Source: Dichomitus squalens LYAD-421 SS1
Lineage: Eukaryota > Basidiomycota > Agaricomycetes > Polyporales > Polyporaceae
DNA: 64,000 nt
NCBI RefSeq assembly: GCF_000275845.1
Contig: NW_006766887.1
Coordinates: forward strand, 784,725 to 848,724
Reading direction: 5' to 3'
The stretch's first letter is position 1. Each line of letters begins with the position of its first letter. Below are positions 11,568 through 23,333 of the stretch, piece after piece. Position numbers and translations under genes: made by a program. The notes beneath the pieces are model-generated. The model did not search any database. It had not been told where the DNA came from and was given only the letters and a program-made list of their open reading frames with translations.

Positions 11568-12031
11568 GGTTCAAGCCGCGGCCACGGAGCAAGATATTCG
11601 GCGTCGTGCTGCCACCGCCTGCCTCAGAGGTGTGATTTAGAGACTGCCAGGAGCGAATATTGGGTGGAACAATAGACCAGTCCTTCGGGACTGAGCGCAA
11701 ATCTACGGCCACGTGCGAACAGGCGCTGGAGACCAGAGGTGAAGGGTGGCTGTGCCAAGGTCCAGGGCGCTGTGAAGGCGTCTGTGCTGCTTGCCATAGT
11801 CATAATCCAGATACAGTATGCATCGGCATGGGCACAGGAAAGTTCGAGTGTCTTCCTGTCTGCCCCCGCCCACTCCGCACACGAGCACCAGCCAGCACGA
11901 CATCGTCCTTTTGTACACACCCTGTTCGGCGCGACGCCCTCGTTGCAGCCAGACGACTAGTGCTTACCTTCGTCCTCCCCATTCGCCTTCTATACTGCAT
12001 ACCTTCGCACTGACCCAACTCTAGACCTCTT
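11568..12031. promoter_or_regulatory. Divergent promoter of IPI3 (-) and a J-protein (+)
   Basis: About 460 bp. Short frames on both strands have no recognisable product. I see no clear TATA element. Confidence 0.45.
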
Positions 12032-13837
12032 ATGTCCGTGTCCGCCTCTGCTACCTTGTACGAGATCCTCGGCGTGACGAAGGAAGCCACTCCGGAGGAA
12101 GGTACGTCTTGTCTCTGTTGATCTTCGTTCCTGCTGGTCCTTCGCACAAGGACGCCTTGGTCCTGACTGTGTTCCGCAGTGAGGAAAGCATACCGCAAGA
12201 GGGCATTACAAACCCACCCCGACCGGCTGCCCCAGAACGTTAGTCCGGCAGACAAGAAGGCTGCCGAAGAGCAGTTCAGGTTAGTCAACAATGCCTACGA
12301 AGTTCTCAACAACCCGGAGAATCGCAAGGTGCGCATCCGGACTTCCCCACCGCTGACTGCGACTAACAAAATATCTAGTTGTACGACAAACACGGCGTTT
12401 GGCCTCCTCCTGCTGAGCAGCCAGATGCCGGCCGCAGTTCTGCCAGATCTCCATTCGGATTCCCTGGAGACCCCTTCGCGAACGACCCCTTCTTCAGCGG
12501 TCACTTCGGCTCGGGCTCACACTCGCGCGGACCTCAGTGGACCTTCACCGACCCCTTCGAGCTGTTCAACTCCCTCTTTGGCGACCTCCATGCGGCGTTC
12601 GACAACGACCCATTCTTCGCGAACACGCCCTTCACTCGCTCGCCATTCGATGACCCCTTCTTCCGCTCCCCGTTCGGCTCGTCGCCATTGGGTGATCCGT
12701 TTGGCGGGTCCCTGTTCTGCTCGTCGCCCTTCGGCGGTTCTCCCTTTGGTGGAAGCTTGCTCGGCGGGTCGCCCTTTGGCGGCTTCCTGACCGGGCCCGC
12801 CATGAACTCTTCAAACACTCGCGTCTACAGCTCCAGGTCACAGACCATTGGGAGCAACGGGCGATTCGTCTCGCAAAGCCAGACGACGCGGACCATCAAC
12901 GGTCGAACAGAGTCGATCACCAAGCGTGTCGACGCAGAAGTAAGCGCACAATTCCAACATACACAGCGCGTCGATATTGACCATCCTTCGTCCCTCCAGG
13001 GCAACGAGCACGTTATCTACTCCTCCCCAGACGGAGAACGGTACACCATCAACGGCGTCGAGCAGCCCAGCGGCGGCTACATCGACGCACCCCGCCGTTC
13101 AAGCACCATGCCCACACCTCGCTCTCCGCCCGCCGCCATCGCAGACAGACCCGCCGAGCCTCCTGTCAACGTCGTCCCCCCCCCTCCCCCAGCGCAGTCA
13201 TTCAACGTACCCATCTCGTCCGGTATGCTCCCGTGCAAGCTACCTCCCGCATTGCAAGCGCCATACTAACGTCTCCCTCGGCAGGTCCACATCGCTACAG
13301 CCATGCCTACGCCCAGCCTCAGCCTCAGCCACAGCCGGTGCCGGTCGTGCCTCCCGTCCAGCCGTCCCACCACGAGCGCCGCTCGTCGCGCCATAGCCAC
13401 CGCGAGCGCGCGATGACGGAAGACCCACGTCGGTCCTCAGGAACGTATGTCCCTCCCCGTAAGTCGACCGCTCTCGCTCGCCCGCTCTCCGTATCTGTTC
13501 TGACTCCTCTGTCATCTCATCGTGTCCAGCGACTTCCCCAGTCGACCGCGACAGGCGACACAGCAACCAGATGGACGCCGACCCGCCCATGCCCGGCCGG
13601 TACAACAGCACCAGCACGCGCCCCAGCAGCCACAGTCACAGTCACGGCCATCACGATCGCCACGACCCCTCGGACAAGCGCGCGAGCAAGATCAGCACCG
13701 GGCACTCCCCGCGACACAGTCACGACGGAAAGGACGCGACCAGGGACCGCGAGCGCGAGCGTGAACGCGGGGGGGTCAGGGACGCCGGCAGCCCGACGAC
13801 GTCGACCGGGAGCCGGCGCGGATGGCGCGGATGGTGA
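12032..13837 (+). CDS. Type-B-like J-domain co-chaperone with DPFF/GGSPFGG-rich region
   Basis: The start at 12032 gives SATLYEILGVTKEATPEE. After an intron at about 12101-12179 come VRKAYRKRALQTHPDRLPQ (the HPD triad that stimulates Hsp70 ATPase) and FRLVNNAYEVLNNPENRK, then LYDKHG after another intron. A G/F-rich region follows with repeated DPFF and GGSPFGG motifs (about 12470-12790), resembling human DNAJB6-type proteins. Then come an RTINGR...ITKRVD strand region, YSSPDGERYTINGVEQPSGG, and a Ser/His/Arg-rich tail with SHSHSHGHH, ending at 13837. The body resembles DNAJB6-type J-proteins, but the long charged tail is unlike theirs. No zinc-finger domain of type A is present. Confidence 0.8.
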
Positions 13838-14883
13838 GCGTCGGCGACATAGGTGCCGCATCTCCTTGGCTCTTGATGCGTTTCCGGGCTGGCCGTGCTG
13901 ACAGTGTCCATCTTGTTCTGCTCTACGTACGCGCGCTGCGTCTTGTTCCCGCAGGTTGACCCACGTCCTCCATCCGTTTCGGCGGAATCACAAGGAGATG
14001 TAGCGAATCCCCGTGTTCCTGAACGCACCTTGACATCACGTCGATCCATCATGTTACCGCATGCTTCCACACGTACGCGAGAATGTTGCCACAAATCGCC
14101 TTGTCTCTCGACCCGGCGGATTATGATTCTGGAGGGACTTGGACTATAGTTGTATGTACCCATATTCTGCTTTCTCCATCGCTATCCAGTCGCTGTCTTG
14201 TTACGCCCCGAGTCTCGCCGCACGTCAGACCAATACCTTTGTTCCCTATTGATAACTCATTGATATATGTTGACACCTCCGCATCGCATAGTATCATCAT
14301 CACCCATCCAGATCATGCATGCTCTTAAGACCGACCCTAGCAGAGCGATATGCTTTGAGATGTCATATGAGAGAATAGATACTACTTGTACAGTACTACG
14401 AGACGGCTGACATGCTATCAATGATGCGATGCTCAGAGCAGCGAGCTGAAGGGGGCAGCGAGTGGCGAATACCTACGGCAAAGCAGACGGAGAAAGGGAA
14501 CGAAGGAGTAATCCAGGGGAGGGAATTGCGCTAGATCTGTATGCTTCACGTGCGGACGCATCGTCAGGATGAGCGCGAGCGCGTACAGGGACACAAGACG
14601 GCAACGAAGGACACGGGATGATATGCGAGTCGTTATTGACATTAGCGAGCCGATGGTGAGAAAACCAATAAACGTTAAGGAGCGACGTGGTCGGGGGTGG
14701 TACTAGACGATGCGAGAGGAAACACATGCAGAGACAGTGAACGAAAGACCAGACCATGCGATGTGGTCTATGTGAGAGACGAGATGGGGTGTATGAGGGT
14801 AGGGTGCGGGGAAATTCGTGAAGTGCGTGACGATGCAGAGCCAAAGAAGTCCGGACGAAGAAGCAGAGCAACATCGGCCACCC
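13838..14883. other. Convergent intergenic region, about 1 kb, nothing recognised
   Basis: It lies between the J-protein stop and the stop of the Ste50/Ubc2-like gene. Only frames without family resemblance are present. It probably holds both 3' UTRs. Confidence 0.55.
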
Positions 14884-17300
14884 TTAGCTAACAGCCGTTG
14901 TTGTTCGCGTCTGTATGGGTGGGAACGCCGACGACATGGGAGAGACCTGCGCAGCCTGACTGCTCAGTAGATTGTACGGTGCCTCCTGTGCATCTGCGGT
15001 GAGGCCGGGTGCTGTGGCGGCACTCGGCGTCGCAGGTGTGCCTGACGATGTGGGAACCTTCCCTATGAACCACGAGGGAACCCAGCCTCTGTCTCCCGTG
15101 TCTTCTTTGACGGCCTATGTTACACAATAGTTGACACTTGATGTGCTGGGAAGAGGCAGAAGCGAGACTCACGTATGACCAATGATTATACCGCTTGAAC
15201 ACCCGCAAGCAGTCGTCCTTCTGTAGATCCAGCTCCTCGTCTCCCTTCTTCTTGTAATCCATCAGCGCGATACCAGGGAAGCTCGTGGATAGGATACTGA
15301 GCGGTAGAATGGGCGTCGTGCCAGGTGGTGTGACTGGCGGCGAGGTGCCTGTTGTAGTTCGGGAATTCGCGGTCGCCTCTGCGATCGCTGTCGCCACAGG
15401 GACCTTAGTCTCGAGGAGACATCCTGCTGGTACCCAGCCCTGCTTTGAGGGGTCTTGCTCGACATGACCTGTCCCTGCAGGGTCGCGCTGGACGACCCAC
15501 CAGCCTCGTGCTCGAGAAACGATAACGAAAGTGTCTCCCCTGCACTAGCGTCAGCATATAACGATGATCCGCACCAGACAGAGCACGCACACAACCACGT
15601 CGAACTCGTCCTCCTGTTCCGCCATGTAGGGGTAGATAGCGACGGCAAAAGACACCTCTGTGGCCGGAGGCATTTCCCTAAGGACAGGAGGAGTACTCGC
15701 CTCTGGTCCCTCCGACGCGCCCGCAGCACTGGCGTCGCTATGACTCTTGGATGCGTCGGCGGCGGTATCGCCCTTGTGGTCGACCAGCGGCGACATAAGC
15801 TCTGGCCAGCCCGACTGACCGTTGGGCACACTCGTGAGGAGGCCGGGCGTCTGGATTGGTAGCTGGTTCACTTGCAGCTTTGGTGGACGTCCACGGCCCT
15901 GCCCTGGTGACGTCTGCAACGAGCTGGTTCCTGGTGTCGACACAGATCTCGCAGAAGGTGCCCCGTCGACGGTGGTGGCCGAGGCTTTCCGAGCGGCCTG
16001 CTTCTGCTGCGCGACCGCGATTGGAGACCGAATATCCTTGATGTGCTTCAGCATGAACACAGGGTTCTTCTTCGCATCCTTGAGTTTCTGGAAGAGCAAC
16101 AAGGGCTTCTCGTCGTAACTCAGACACCGCTCGATACGGTTCCCTGTACATGACTTGACGTAAACAGCAAGAACAGGATCAAAGTAACAGCCTAGCAACG
16201 TACCCGCGGCGCCATAGCAGATAAACATGGCGTAGTTTTGCCAATCATCGTTGTTGATCTTATACTTCTTGAGGGCCGCAGGAAGAACTTTCCATGCTGG
16301 ATCATCGAGACTGACTTTGAAGCTCTTCAGGTTATCCTGGCTATCCTGGCGTTGTGGACGAGGGGGGTTGGGGTTGGGCAGCAATGTGTTTGTGGTCGAA
16401 TATGACGTATGCTGACTCGTGGAAGGTTCGTTGCCAACAAGCGTAGAGCCGGATGCGCGGGTCTTGTCGGTGAGAGTGCTGCTGGTCTGACGGGGCCCAC
16501 TGCTCGTATCGTGTTCTGAACGTTGGGGGGAGGGCTGTGGTGACTCGACTTCGGGTGCAGCTTTGGTGGGAGACTTGGATGGCTTCACGAAGGACGCCCA
16601 CTTGAAGGAATGTGAACGTTGCACGGGACTCTCCGCCTCCCCCTGCGGACAGATGTGAGGTCAGAAGCAGGCTATGAGGACTTAACTTACCGTGGATGGT
16701 CGTTGTGATGCATGGCGAAGTGAGCTGAGGTCCTCTAGACAACTGCCGAGGGTCTCGCTTAGTCTTCTGTTGTCCTCTTCTAGTGAACGAAGGCGGTCGC
16801 CTGTTGGGAATATGAGGACCAAAAATACTACGCACAAAGGTAGCAAGGCACGCACCTTGATCCTTGAGCAGATCATACAATCTCTCGACGCTGATATGTT
16901 CGTGGCGCTCATCCACCTCCGCTGCAAAGAATGTCAAGAAGGGTTGTGAATGAATATGAGCACGAGAACGCACATGGTGGGACGTAGTGGTCAGCTTCAA
17001 TAGGGATGTTCTGGGAGAGCTTAACGTTGTAGACGGCCTTCAAAATCGCGAGTCGTTGGCCGATAGTAGCAATGCCCATTTCCTTGAGGCTGTCGGGGTC
17101 GAGAAGACAGAGGACATCACCGGATATGTTGTGTTCTGGACGGCCATTCGGCGACTGTTGGTATCGACGGACGACTACACGGACGCACCTCTAACCTGCT
17201 GCTCGTACTGCGGAAAGCCAAGATAGGTGAACCAGGCGTGGACGTCGTTCTCATCCCAGTCTAGGATGCTCTTTCTGAGCTCGAGGGACGACGCGTCCAT
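14884..17300 (-). CDS. Ste50/Ubc2-like MAPK adaptor: SAM, RA and two SH3 domains
   Basis: The start at 17300 opens a SAM domain (ILDWDENDVHAWFTYLGFPQ; later SLKEMGIATIGQRLAIL). A short coiled coil follows (SLEEDNRRLSETLGSCLEDL). A Ras-association-like domain begins SFKVSLDDPAWKVLPAALKK and includes RCLSYDEKPLLLFQKLKD and NPVFMLKHIKDI. Two SH3 domains come next: one with YPYMAEQEDEFDVVVGD ... GWWVVQRDPAG ... GWVPAGCL, the second with GIALMDYKKKGDEELDLQKD ... RGWVPSWFIGKVP. The end is TRTTTAVS at 14884. Ste50 links the MAPKKK Ste11 to upstream GTPases. In Ustilago the homologue Ubc2 carries extra C-terminal SH3 domains specific to basidiomycetes and works in mating and pathogenic signalling. 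About eight introns were inferred. Confidence 0.85.
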
Positions 17301-17629
17301 GGCGAGAGGGAGCGGGGAGAGACAAGCCAGACGGGAGCCAAGCCAGGATGGAGTCCAAATGCGAGCAGCCCGTCCGCATTTCGGGCGATGTTCGTCTTGG
17401 CGTGTCCCGGGACCCGTCCAGCACGTGGCGCTCATCTGCGGACTCCGGACACCCGTTCCAATGTCGGGCGTCTCAGTTGCCGCCGCCGCCGGGGCAGTCT
17501 CTAGGCGCTCCATTGCACCGGTCTCGCGTTCCGGGACGCTTCACACCGCACCCTCAGTCTCCCCCTTCCCCGCCTCCCCTTCGGCCTCGACAACGTCGTG
17601 GTGACTGATGACATACGATTCCTACGCAC
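17301..17629. promoter_or_regulatory. Divergent promoter between the Ste50/Ubc2-like and DDDFSDF-protein genes
   Basis: About 330 bp between the two ATGs. No distinct element was identified. Confidence 0.45.
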
Positions 17630-20600
17630 ATGGACGACCTCTATCAAAATGCATGGAGTGAAACAACACATGACACCGCCTCGACGTTCAAGAGCGATCC
17701 GCGCCCATCATGGTCCTCCCCATCTAAAATCACTAGTCCATTTGATGAGGAGGCAGACCTAGCAGCGCCGTCCTGGTCCACCGGAGCTGATATCCGCTGG
17801 GACGAACCGTCTGGGAGCCCAGGCTTCTCATGGTCGCAATCCGACGCAGACGCAGGATGGGGGCCGAGCACGTACGAAGGCATCACGCTCAGGAAACCTC
17901 AACCAGAGGTTATCCAAGAAGAAGTGCAGGTAGAGGACAAGGCAGAAGTCTTTGACGAACGTACAGATGAGGCCCAGGAGGACCCTACGGAAACGGCTGC
18001 ACAGGAAGTGAACGATTACGTTCCCCTCGCCGCTTCACCAGTCGAGGGAGCTTCCAGTCTACCTTCGTCTCCGGTACAGCCCTCTGTTTCTTCTCCTACT
18101 CTGGATGATGCTCTGTCCAACGACTCTCCAAGTACCTCTTTCTCGCCAACTCTAACGACGCCAACCATCCCTGCTCCTCGTACGGGGTCCGTTGTGATCG
18201 AAACATATGACATTGCCCCAGAATTAGTGGCGCCTCCCAGCCCGGACGGTTTCGGAACCTTCGAATCTGGTCTAGCAGACGACACACCTGATTTCATCGT
18301 AAGTGGCGCCGACGCCGACCCTTGGGGCGCGTCTGCTTGGGACGATGCTGAACCGGAAGCAAATGAGGAAGAACCCGTCGTGGACGAGTGGGAGCGAGCG
18401 AGACAGCAGAGGGCAAAGCAGGATCGTCGTGTAGTGAGTAATTCTCTCGCTTCAGCCTCTGGAGACATACTCAGGCCTATTGTACTTCCTGTGCTTCAGC
18501 CACCAGAGATATTAGCGAACATCCTAGCTCAGACTGAAGAATTGTCTCGCGAGATCTGCCCTAATCCCGAGGAAGAGCAGACGTCCGAGCAGGATGCTTG
18601 GCGCAATGATAGACGCAGTGGGATAGAAGGTGTACCGGGTCTGTGAGTGGTGCGCATTACAGCTCGTGCAACGCGCCACTGAGCCATGTGTCGTTACTCT
18701 ATGAATTCAATAGGACTACCTTCTCAGACTCTTTCTTGCCCCCTCTCTCATTGCAGCCGCTGGCACGGTTCGCGCAAACTCAACTGGCGAAAAAGGTGGC
18801 ATCTTCCGTGAAATTGACGAAGAACCTGCCTATCACACGAGGTAGTCCGATGTCACATTACCTTGCAGCCAAGGGCTCTACTGCATGGGAAACCTCTGTC
18901 AAGGAGCGCAAAGAGGTGGTTGAGGATGATATCCCGGTTGGTTGGCGGATCGTCGAGAAGGCCCCTGCCGCGCCAGCCACCGATACTACGAAGAAGACAG
19001 GAGGTCTCTTCTCCTTCTGGGGTCGCCGTCAGTCGCAGGTCGTCACGAATGCATCTGCAGCTACGGGCACCGACAGCGAACCTCGTCCTAACTCGACGGA
19101 GAAACCCAGGAGCCCGGTGACCAGCGAGGTCAAGTCGGATTCCAGACGTCCCAGTCAGGACAGCGTGCGTTCGTCCATGACTGGTAGCGTAACACGACTT
19201 CCTTCTCCTTCGAAGGAGCCCACGTCCGTGGAGACTGTTCCCATCACCGCGATGTCGTCTTACAGCACCGCCCCAGATCCTGTAGCGGAGCGCTCTGAGA
19301 CTCCTCCTGCTCCCTCTGCAGTCTCACGATTTCTCACTCGCTTCTCACGACGGAGTGGTGGGGGTAGCCCCCGCAGCTCCCTCGCGTTGTCTTCTGATGA
19401 CTTGGAGTTCCTGTCGGATATCGTACCAAGCGCGAGAGACGATACGGACGAGGATGCTACGGACGCGTTGGAGAAGTTCGTCAACGCGAAGAGGGATTCT
19501 GTAGTACCTGTCCTACCTCCACCACTAGCTCCTCCACCGAGAGCGCCACCCCCGCTGCGACCTATCAGTGCCGCAAGCAATCCGATGAGCGCTGGATCGA
19601 AGCTCAGCTCCCCTGCGAATGCTATGGGCAATGATTTCGACATGCTTTTTGGCTCGATGGATTCCATGGATGCGATATCGCCCCCTCATAACATGAGCCC
19701 GTCTTCTCTTCCCTCGCTTGGCGCGCCGTTCAAAGGAGTGGGTTCATCCACACCAGGAGCCGGACCGTCCAAACCTCCAGTCATGCCTGCGCTCTCGTCG
19801 CAACCCTCCTCTCGCCCTCCTTCCCGCTTACAGACGTCGACACCGCCGTTGGAAGGCTTCTCGTTGCCCCCTCCGCCTTCATTCACGCCTATCGCTCCGT
19901 CAGTGGCCGCCAGGCCAAAACCCACACTATCGTCACCATTTCCTCTTCCTCCCCCTCCCGCTTCGTCACAGTTCGATGCTGGGCCGACGTCTGCATCCTC
20001 TACGTCGTCTCAGACGTCGTACCGGACAGCCGCTGAAGACTCGCCACCCTCCCCCACATCTGCGCTGCCTCTGGGTGAACTATACCCTCATCTCATGTCG
20101 TCCCCCAGCACACCCCAGCGCTCAGCGCAACCATTTTTGGAAGGCAAGAAGCGGTCCAACTTGACATCTAGCCCACTCGCCACGGAGACCCCGCTGGCCA
20201 GCACATTCTCGAAGTCAGCGGCTCCTATCCCGCTACTGCGGCCACCCTCACAGGCTCAGAATGTGAATTCTGCAGGTGCGATGCCGGTGACATCGAACCT
20301 CTTCGAAGACGACGACTTTTCCGACTTCCAGTCTCCAGTCGAGCAGCTCTCACACTCTCCCCCAATCCCTCCTCCAATATCCAAGTCCCCACGCACGATG
20401 TACGGGGCGCCACGGAACATGTCTTCTAGGTCGCAAACCCTGCCTACCTTGGCCCCTTTTGCCTTACCCCCTTCCGCGTCTACCGTCGAGGTACCGGTTG
20501 CTCCTCTGAAGGACAACCTCGCGGGCTTCGATGACGATGACTTCTCGGACTTTCACTCGCCCCCGATGTCCGACTCCACCTCACAGTCGACTTCAGACAC

Positions 20601-21489
20601 ATTTCTGTTTGCAAACAGCGTATCAGACAAGGCGTTACTTACCCCGAAGAGCAACCCGTCCAGCTTCAACGGGTTGGACTTCTTTGGCAACTCTCTTGCT
20701 ACGCCCTCCCCACCACGCGTCCCTACGAAACCCGCACCACCTCTGCAGCCTCCTCCTTTGCACCCCCCAGCGAAAGCTGTTACTGCGCTGCAGCCACCTC
20801 CGCTGCACCCGCCGCCATCCTCATCGACCGCGAGGGCAGTACCACCTTTGCAGCCGCCGCCCCTCTTCCAACGCCCTCCAAGCCAGCCTCCATCAGCATC
20901 CTCGCCGGCTTCGGCCACCCCGAACACCCCATCGGGAGGTGCGAGCTCCTCCCTCCTCGCCCGCAGAAGGTCGCAAGCAGCAGAGCACCTGCACACACTC
21001 AACCTGCTCGAGAGGGCCGCCGCCAAGCAAGGCCAGCGATGGCCCGCCCCGCCCTCCCCGCTTCCCGCCATCATCCCCGGACCGAACGGGGCCCCTCCCA
21101 AGGGCCCGGCCGCCCTGTTCGACATCATGGACGACGAGGAACCACCCGCCGGCGCAGCGGCTGCACAGCCACTGGCACCGTCCGCGAGCTTCCCGCTGCC
21201 ACCGACGCTGAACCCCACGCGGCCGTCGAGTGGCTTGGGCGCGATCGGAGGGGCTGCGTCGCCGCCCCCAGCACTCGCCAGTCCCGCGCCCATGAACACG
21301 GACCCCTCAACATCGAGTGCGGGCACGCCCGCCGCGGATCCGCTGTTCGATGCCTGGGACTTCGGCAGGACGACCTCGCCGCAGAATGGGATTGGGAGCG
21401 CGTTTGGGTCTGGTGGTGCGGCAAAGCAGACGAACGGGACGGTTGGGGGCTTGTCTGCGCAGGATCTGTCGTTCTTTGAGGGACTGTAG
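17630..21489 (+). CDS. Large disordered Pro/Ser-rich protein with acidic DDDFSDF motifs
   Basis: Two exons: 17630-18642 and 18714-21489, joined across a GTGAGT...ATAG intron that keeps frame (GVPGL to TTFSDSFLPPLSL), giving about 1262 residues. The N-terminal third is acidic and Trp-containing (DDLYQNAWSE, PSWSSPS, GFSWSQSD). The best-looking helical segments are PPEILANILAQTEELSREI and LARFAQTQLAKKVASSVKL, followed by MSHYLAAKGSTAWETSVKER. Two copies of DDDFSDF(Q/H)SP occur near residues 868 and 943, and LQPPPL is repeated three times near residues 1010-1060. The end is LSAQDLSFFEGL. Acidic DFxxF-type peptides are known ligands of AP-1 gamma-ear/GGA domains, as in aftiphilin, so a trafficking-adaptor role is possible. 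No catalytic domain is seen and I do not recognise the family. Confidence 0.75.
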
Positions 21490-21844
21490 TCTATCAGCTG
21501 TAGGATTCCTTGGTTTCGCGCTGTCGGTTGCTGCTGTTATGTAGGTTATGAGCATCTTGCGTACTCATTCCTTCCAAGCCAAATATAAGTGGCCGAGCAA
21601 CGCACGGAAGCATCGTATCGGTTCCTGGCGTTCTGTGAGCACCAACATAGTCGCGTTATCAGTGACTAACACTGGTGGCTATATTATAAGCGTGATGGTA
21701 AGCCACGACACCTTAAGGTGCGGCGGGGTGAAACGGCAAACGATATCGTAAGTCTTAACAAGGACAGCCAAGCGATGTACGAGAGCGATGTGAAAGCGAA
21801 GTAAGAACTCGACCGGAAGCTGCGTATCAAGTGCAGCACGACGC
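21490..21844. other. Convergent 3' intergenic region
   Basis: About 355 bp between two convergent stop codons. It is more AT-rich than its surroundings and nothing is coded. Confidence 0.6.
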
Positions 21845-23333
21845 TCAGACTGTCTCTGTTCCTTTCCTAGCCTGCGTCCCGAGCGACGGCCTATAACGCG
21901 CACCCATCTCCTGGAACTCCTGCACGCGTGCTCTGATCCTCGCCTTCGCAGACGTCCACTCCGCGAGCACGTCGGGCGCCCCGTCTGCGAGCGTGCTCTC
22001 GCGCTCCCACGTGTCGTCGTCCGGGCCCCAGCCGACCCAGCGGATGAGGTACGCCGGATCCCCCGCCTGCGAGTTCTTCCTCTCCGCGACGATGTGCGAC
22101 ACCTCGTACACGACGAGCCCGTCGAGCTCGACCGGCGGCGGCTCCGCGTACACCGTGCGCCGCCTGCTGCGCGCGTCGAGCCAGTGCGCGGGCACCTCGG
22201 CGGTGATGGGCGCGGGGCGCGGGGCGAACTGGCGCTTGCCGACGCGCTGGCGGCGGCCTTGGATGGTCGGGTGGGCCGCGCGCGAGTACTTCTCGCACTC
22301 GCACAGGGCGTGCTCCATGTCGACCATGCTGAGGCCCGCGGCGCGCCCGCGCACGAGCTGGGGGACGCGGTCGGGGGGCGTGCCGAGGCGGGCGAAGTGC
22401 TCGTGCTGGGTCTGGTGCAGCCAGCGGAGCGCGTCGAGCTCGTGGCCGCGGACGTCTGGGCCGAACATTTTGCGGAGGCACTCGAGGGAGCCCGGGCCGA
22501 GGGCGACCCATTCGTCCTCGGAGTAGTTGAAGTGGGACGTCATGTTTAGATCGAGGAGGAGCCTAGAAAGAAGCGGGGGAAGTCAGCTGAGGGCAAGCGA
22601 CGGAAGCGGAAGGCGGGTTCGCGTACTGAAGGGCCATGAACTCGCCCATGCCTGGGAACAGCATGATTCGCCCGTGCGCGTCTTTCAGGTGCTCGAGCTC
22701 TTGCAGCTGCGACGGTAGGTCTTCCTCCATCATGAGCTGGATGAGTCTCAGGTGGTTCGACGCGGCCGCACTCGCTCCAAGTTTCGGGGACGGGATGATA
22801 TACGCGGGGTTGTAGAGGGGGATTCCCTGCTGCTGTCGAGTCAGCAAGGCCTTTTCGTACGCGACGAGATCAAAGTCACGCCACGTCAAGTCGCCGATCT
22901 TCTCGAGTAGATACTCCCATGTCTCGACCTTGTTGAACGAGCGGAAGAGCATCAGCCGGAAACACTGCTCGTGCAGAGCTTGGTCGCCCTTCCGGACGAC
23001 CTCGAGCAGAATATACTGCGTGACACGGTCAAAGACACGGAAGACGTTAGTGAACGGATATTGTTGCAGTATCGGATCTTGCGTCCACTCTGACTGGGGT
23101 TCTCCGGCCAAACGTCTGCAGAAGACCTGGTGGCGCTCTGACACGAAAGCGAAGAACGTGGCCAGCACCGGGGAGGGGTTGAGCTTCAGACCAGCGATGT
23201 CGACGACCTTGGGGAAAGGGAGCTTTGTCCTCCCGAGGTCTACTCGCTTGACCGCCAGTGCCCCAGGCTGCGGAGGTGTACCGGTGCGACGCCTATGCTT
23301 GGTCTCCGGTGGATCCCTACGTATTCGTGTCAT
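21845..23333 (-). CDS. HMUDK/aGPT-Pplase-like modified-thymine DNA enzyme fused to a chromodomain
   Basis: Two exons, 23333-22627 and 22562-21845, are joined in frame: GEFMALQ continues as LLLDLNMTSHFNYSEDEW. The spliced protein is 474 residues. Residues about 35-345 carry signatures I associate with the eukaryotic 5-hmdU DNA kinase / alpha-glutamyl-putrescinyl-thymine pyrophosphorylase group: FFAFVSERHQVFCRRLAGEP, YPFTNVFRVFDRVTQYIL, LMLFRSFNKVETWEYL, a helix-hairpin-helix-like LFPGMGEFMALQ, then VALGPGSLECLRKMFG and ALCECEKYSRAAHP. The C-terminus is a chromodomain: VVYEVSHIVAERKN, AYLIRWVGWGPDDDTWERES. The aromatic-cage positions read Y, W, W, so methyl-lysine binding is plausible. The inference is a nuclear protein acting on or recognising modified DNA bases at marked chromatin. 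The chemistry is not proven. One 64 nt intron; otherwise intact. Confidence 0.75.

Noticed and set aside
20553..21326. Long minus-strand open frame opposite the DDDFSDF protein
   Set aside because: Gly/Ala-rich mirror of a GC-rich Pro/Ser coding exon, with no independent protein signature.
22563..23333. Treating the two minus-strand frames (22563-23333 and 21845-22543) as two adjacent genes
   Set aside because: A GTACGC...TTTCTAG intron joins them in frame and the join falls inside one conserved domain; the second frame's apparent start Met is internal.
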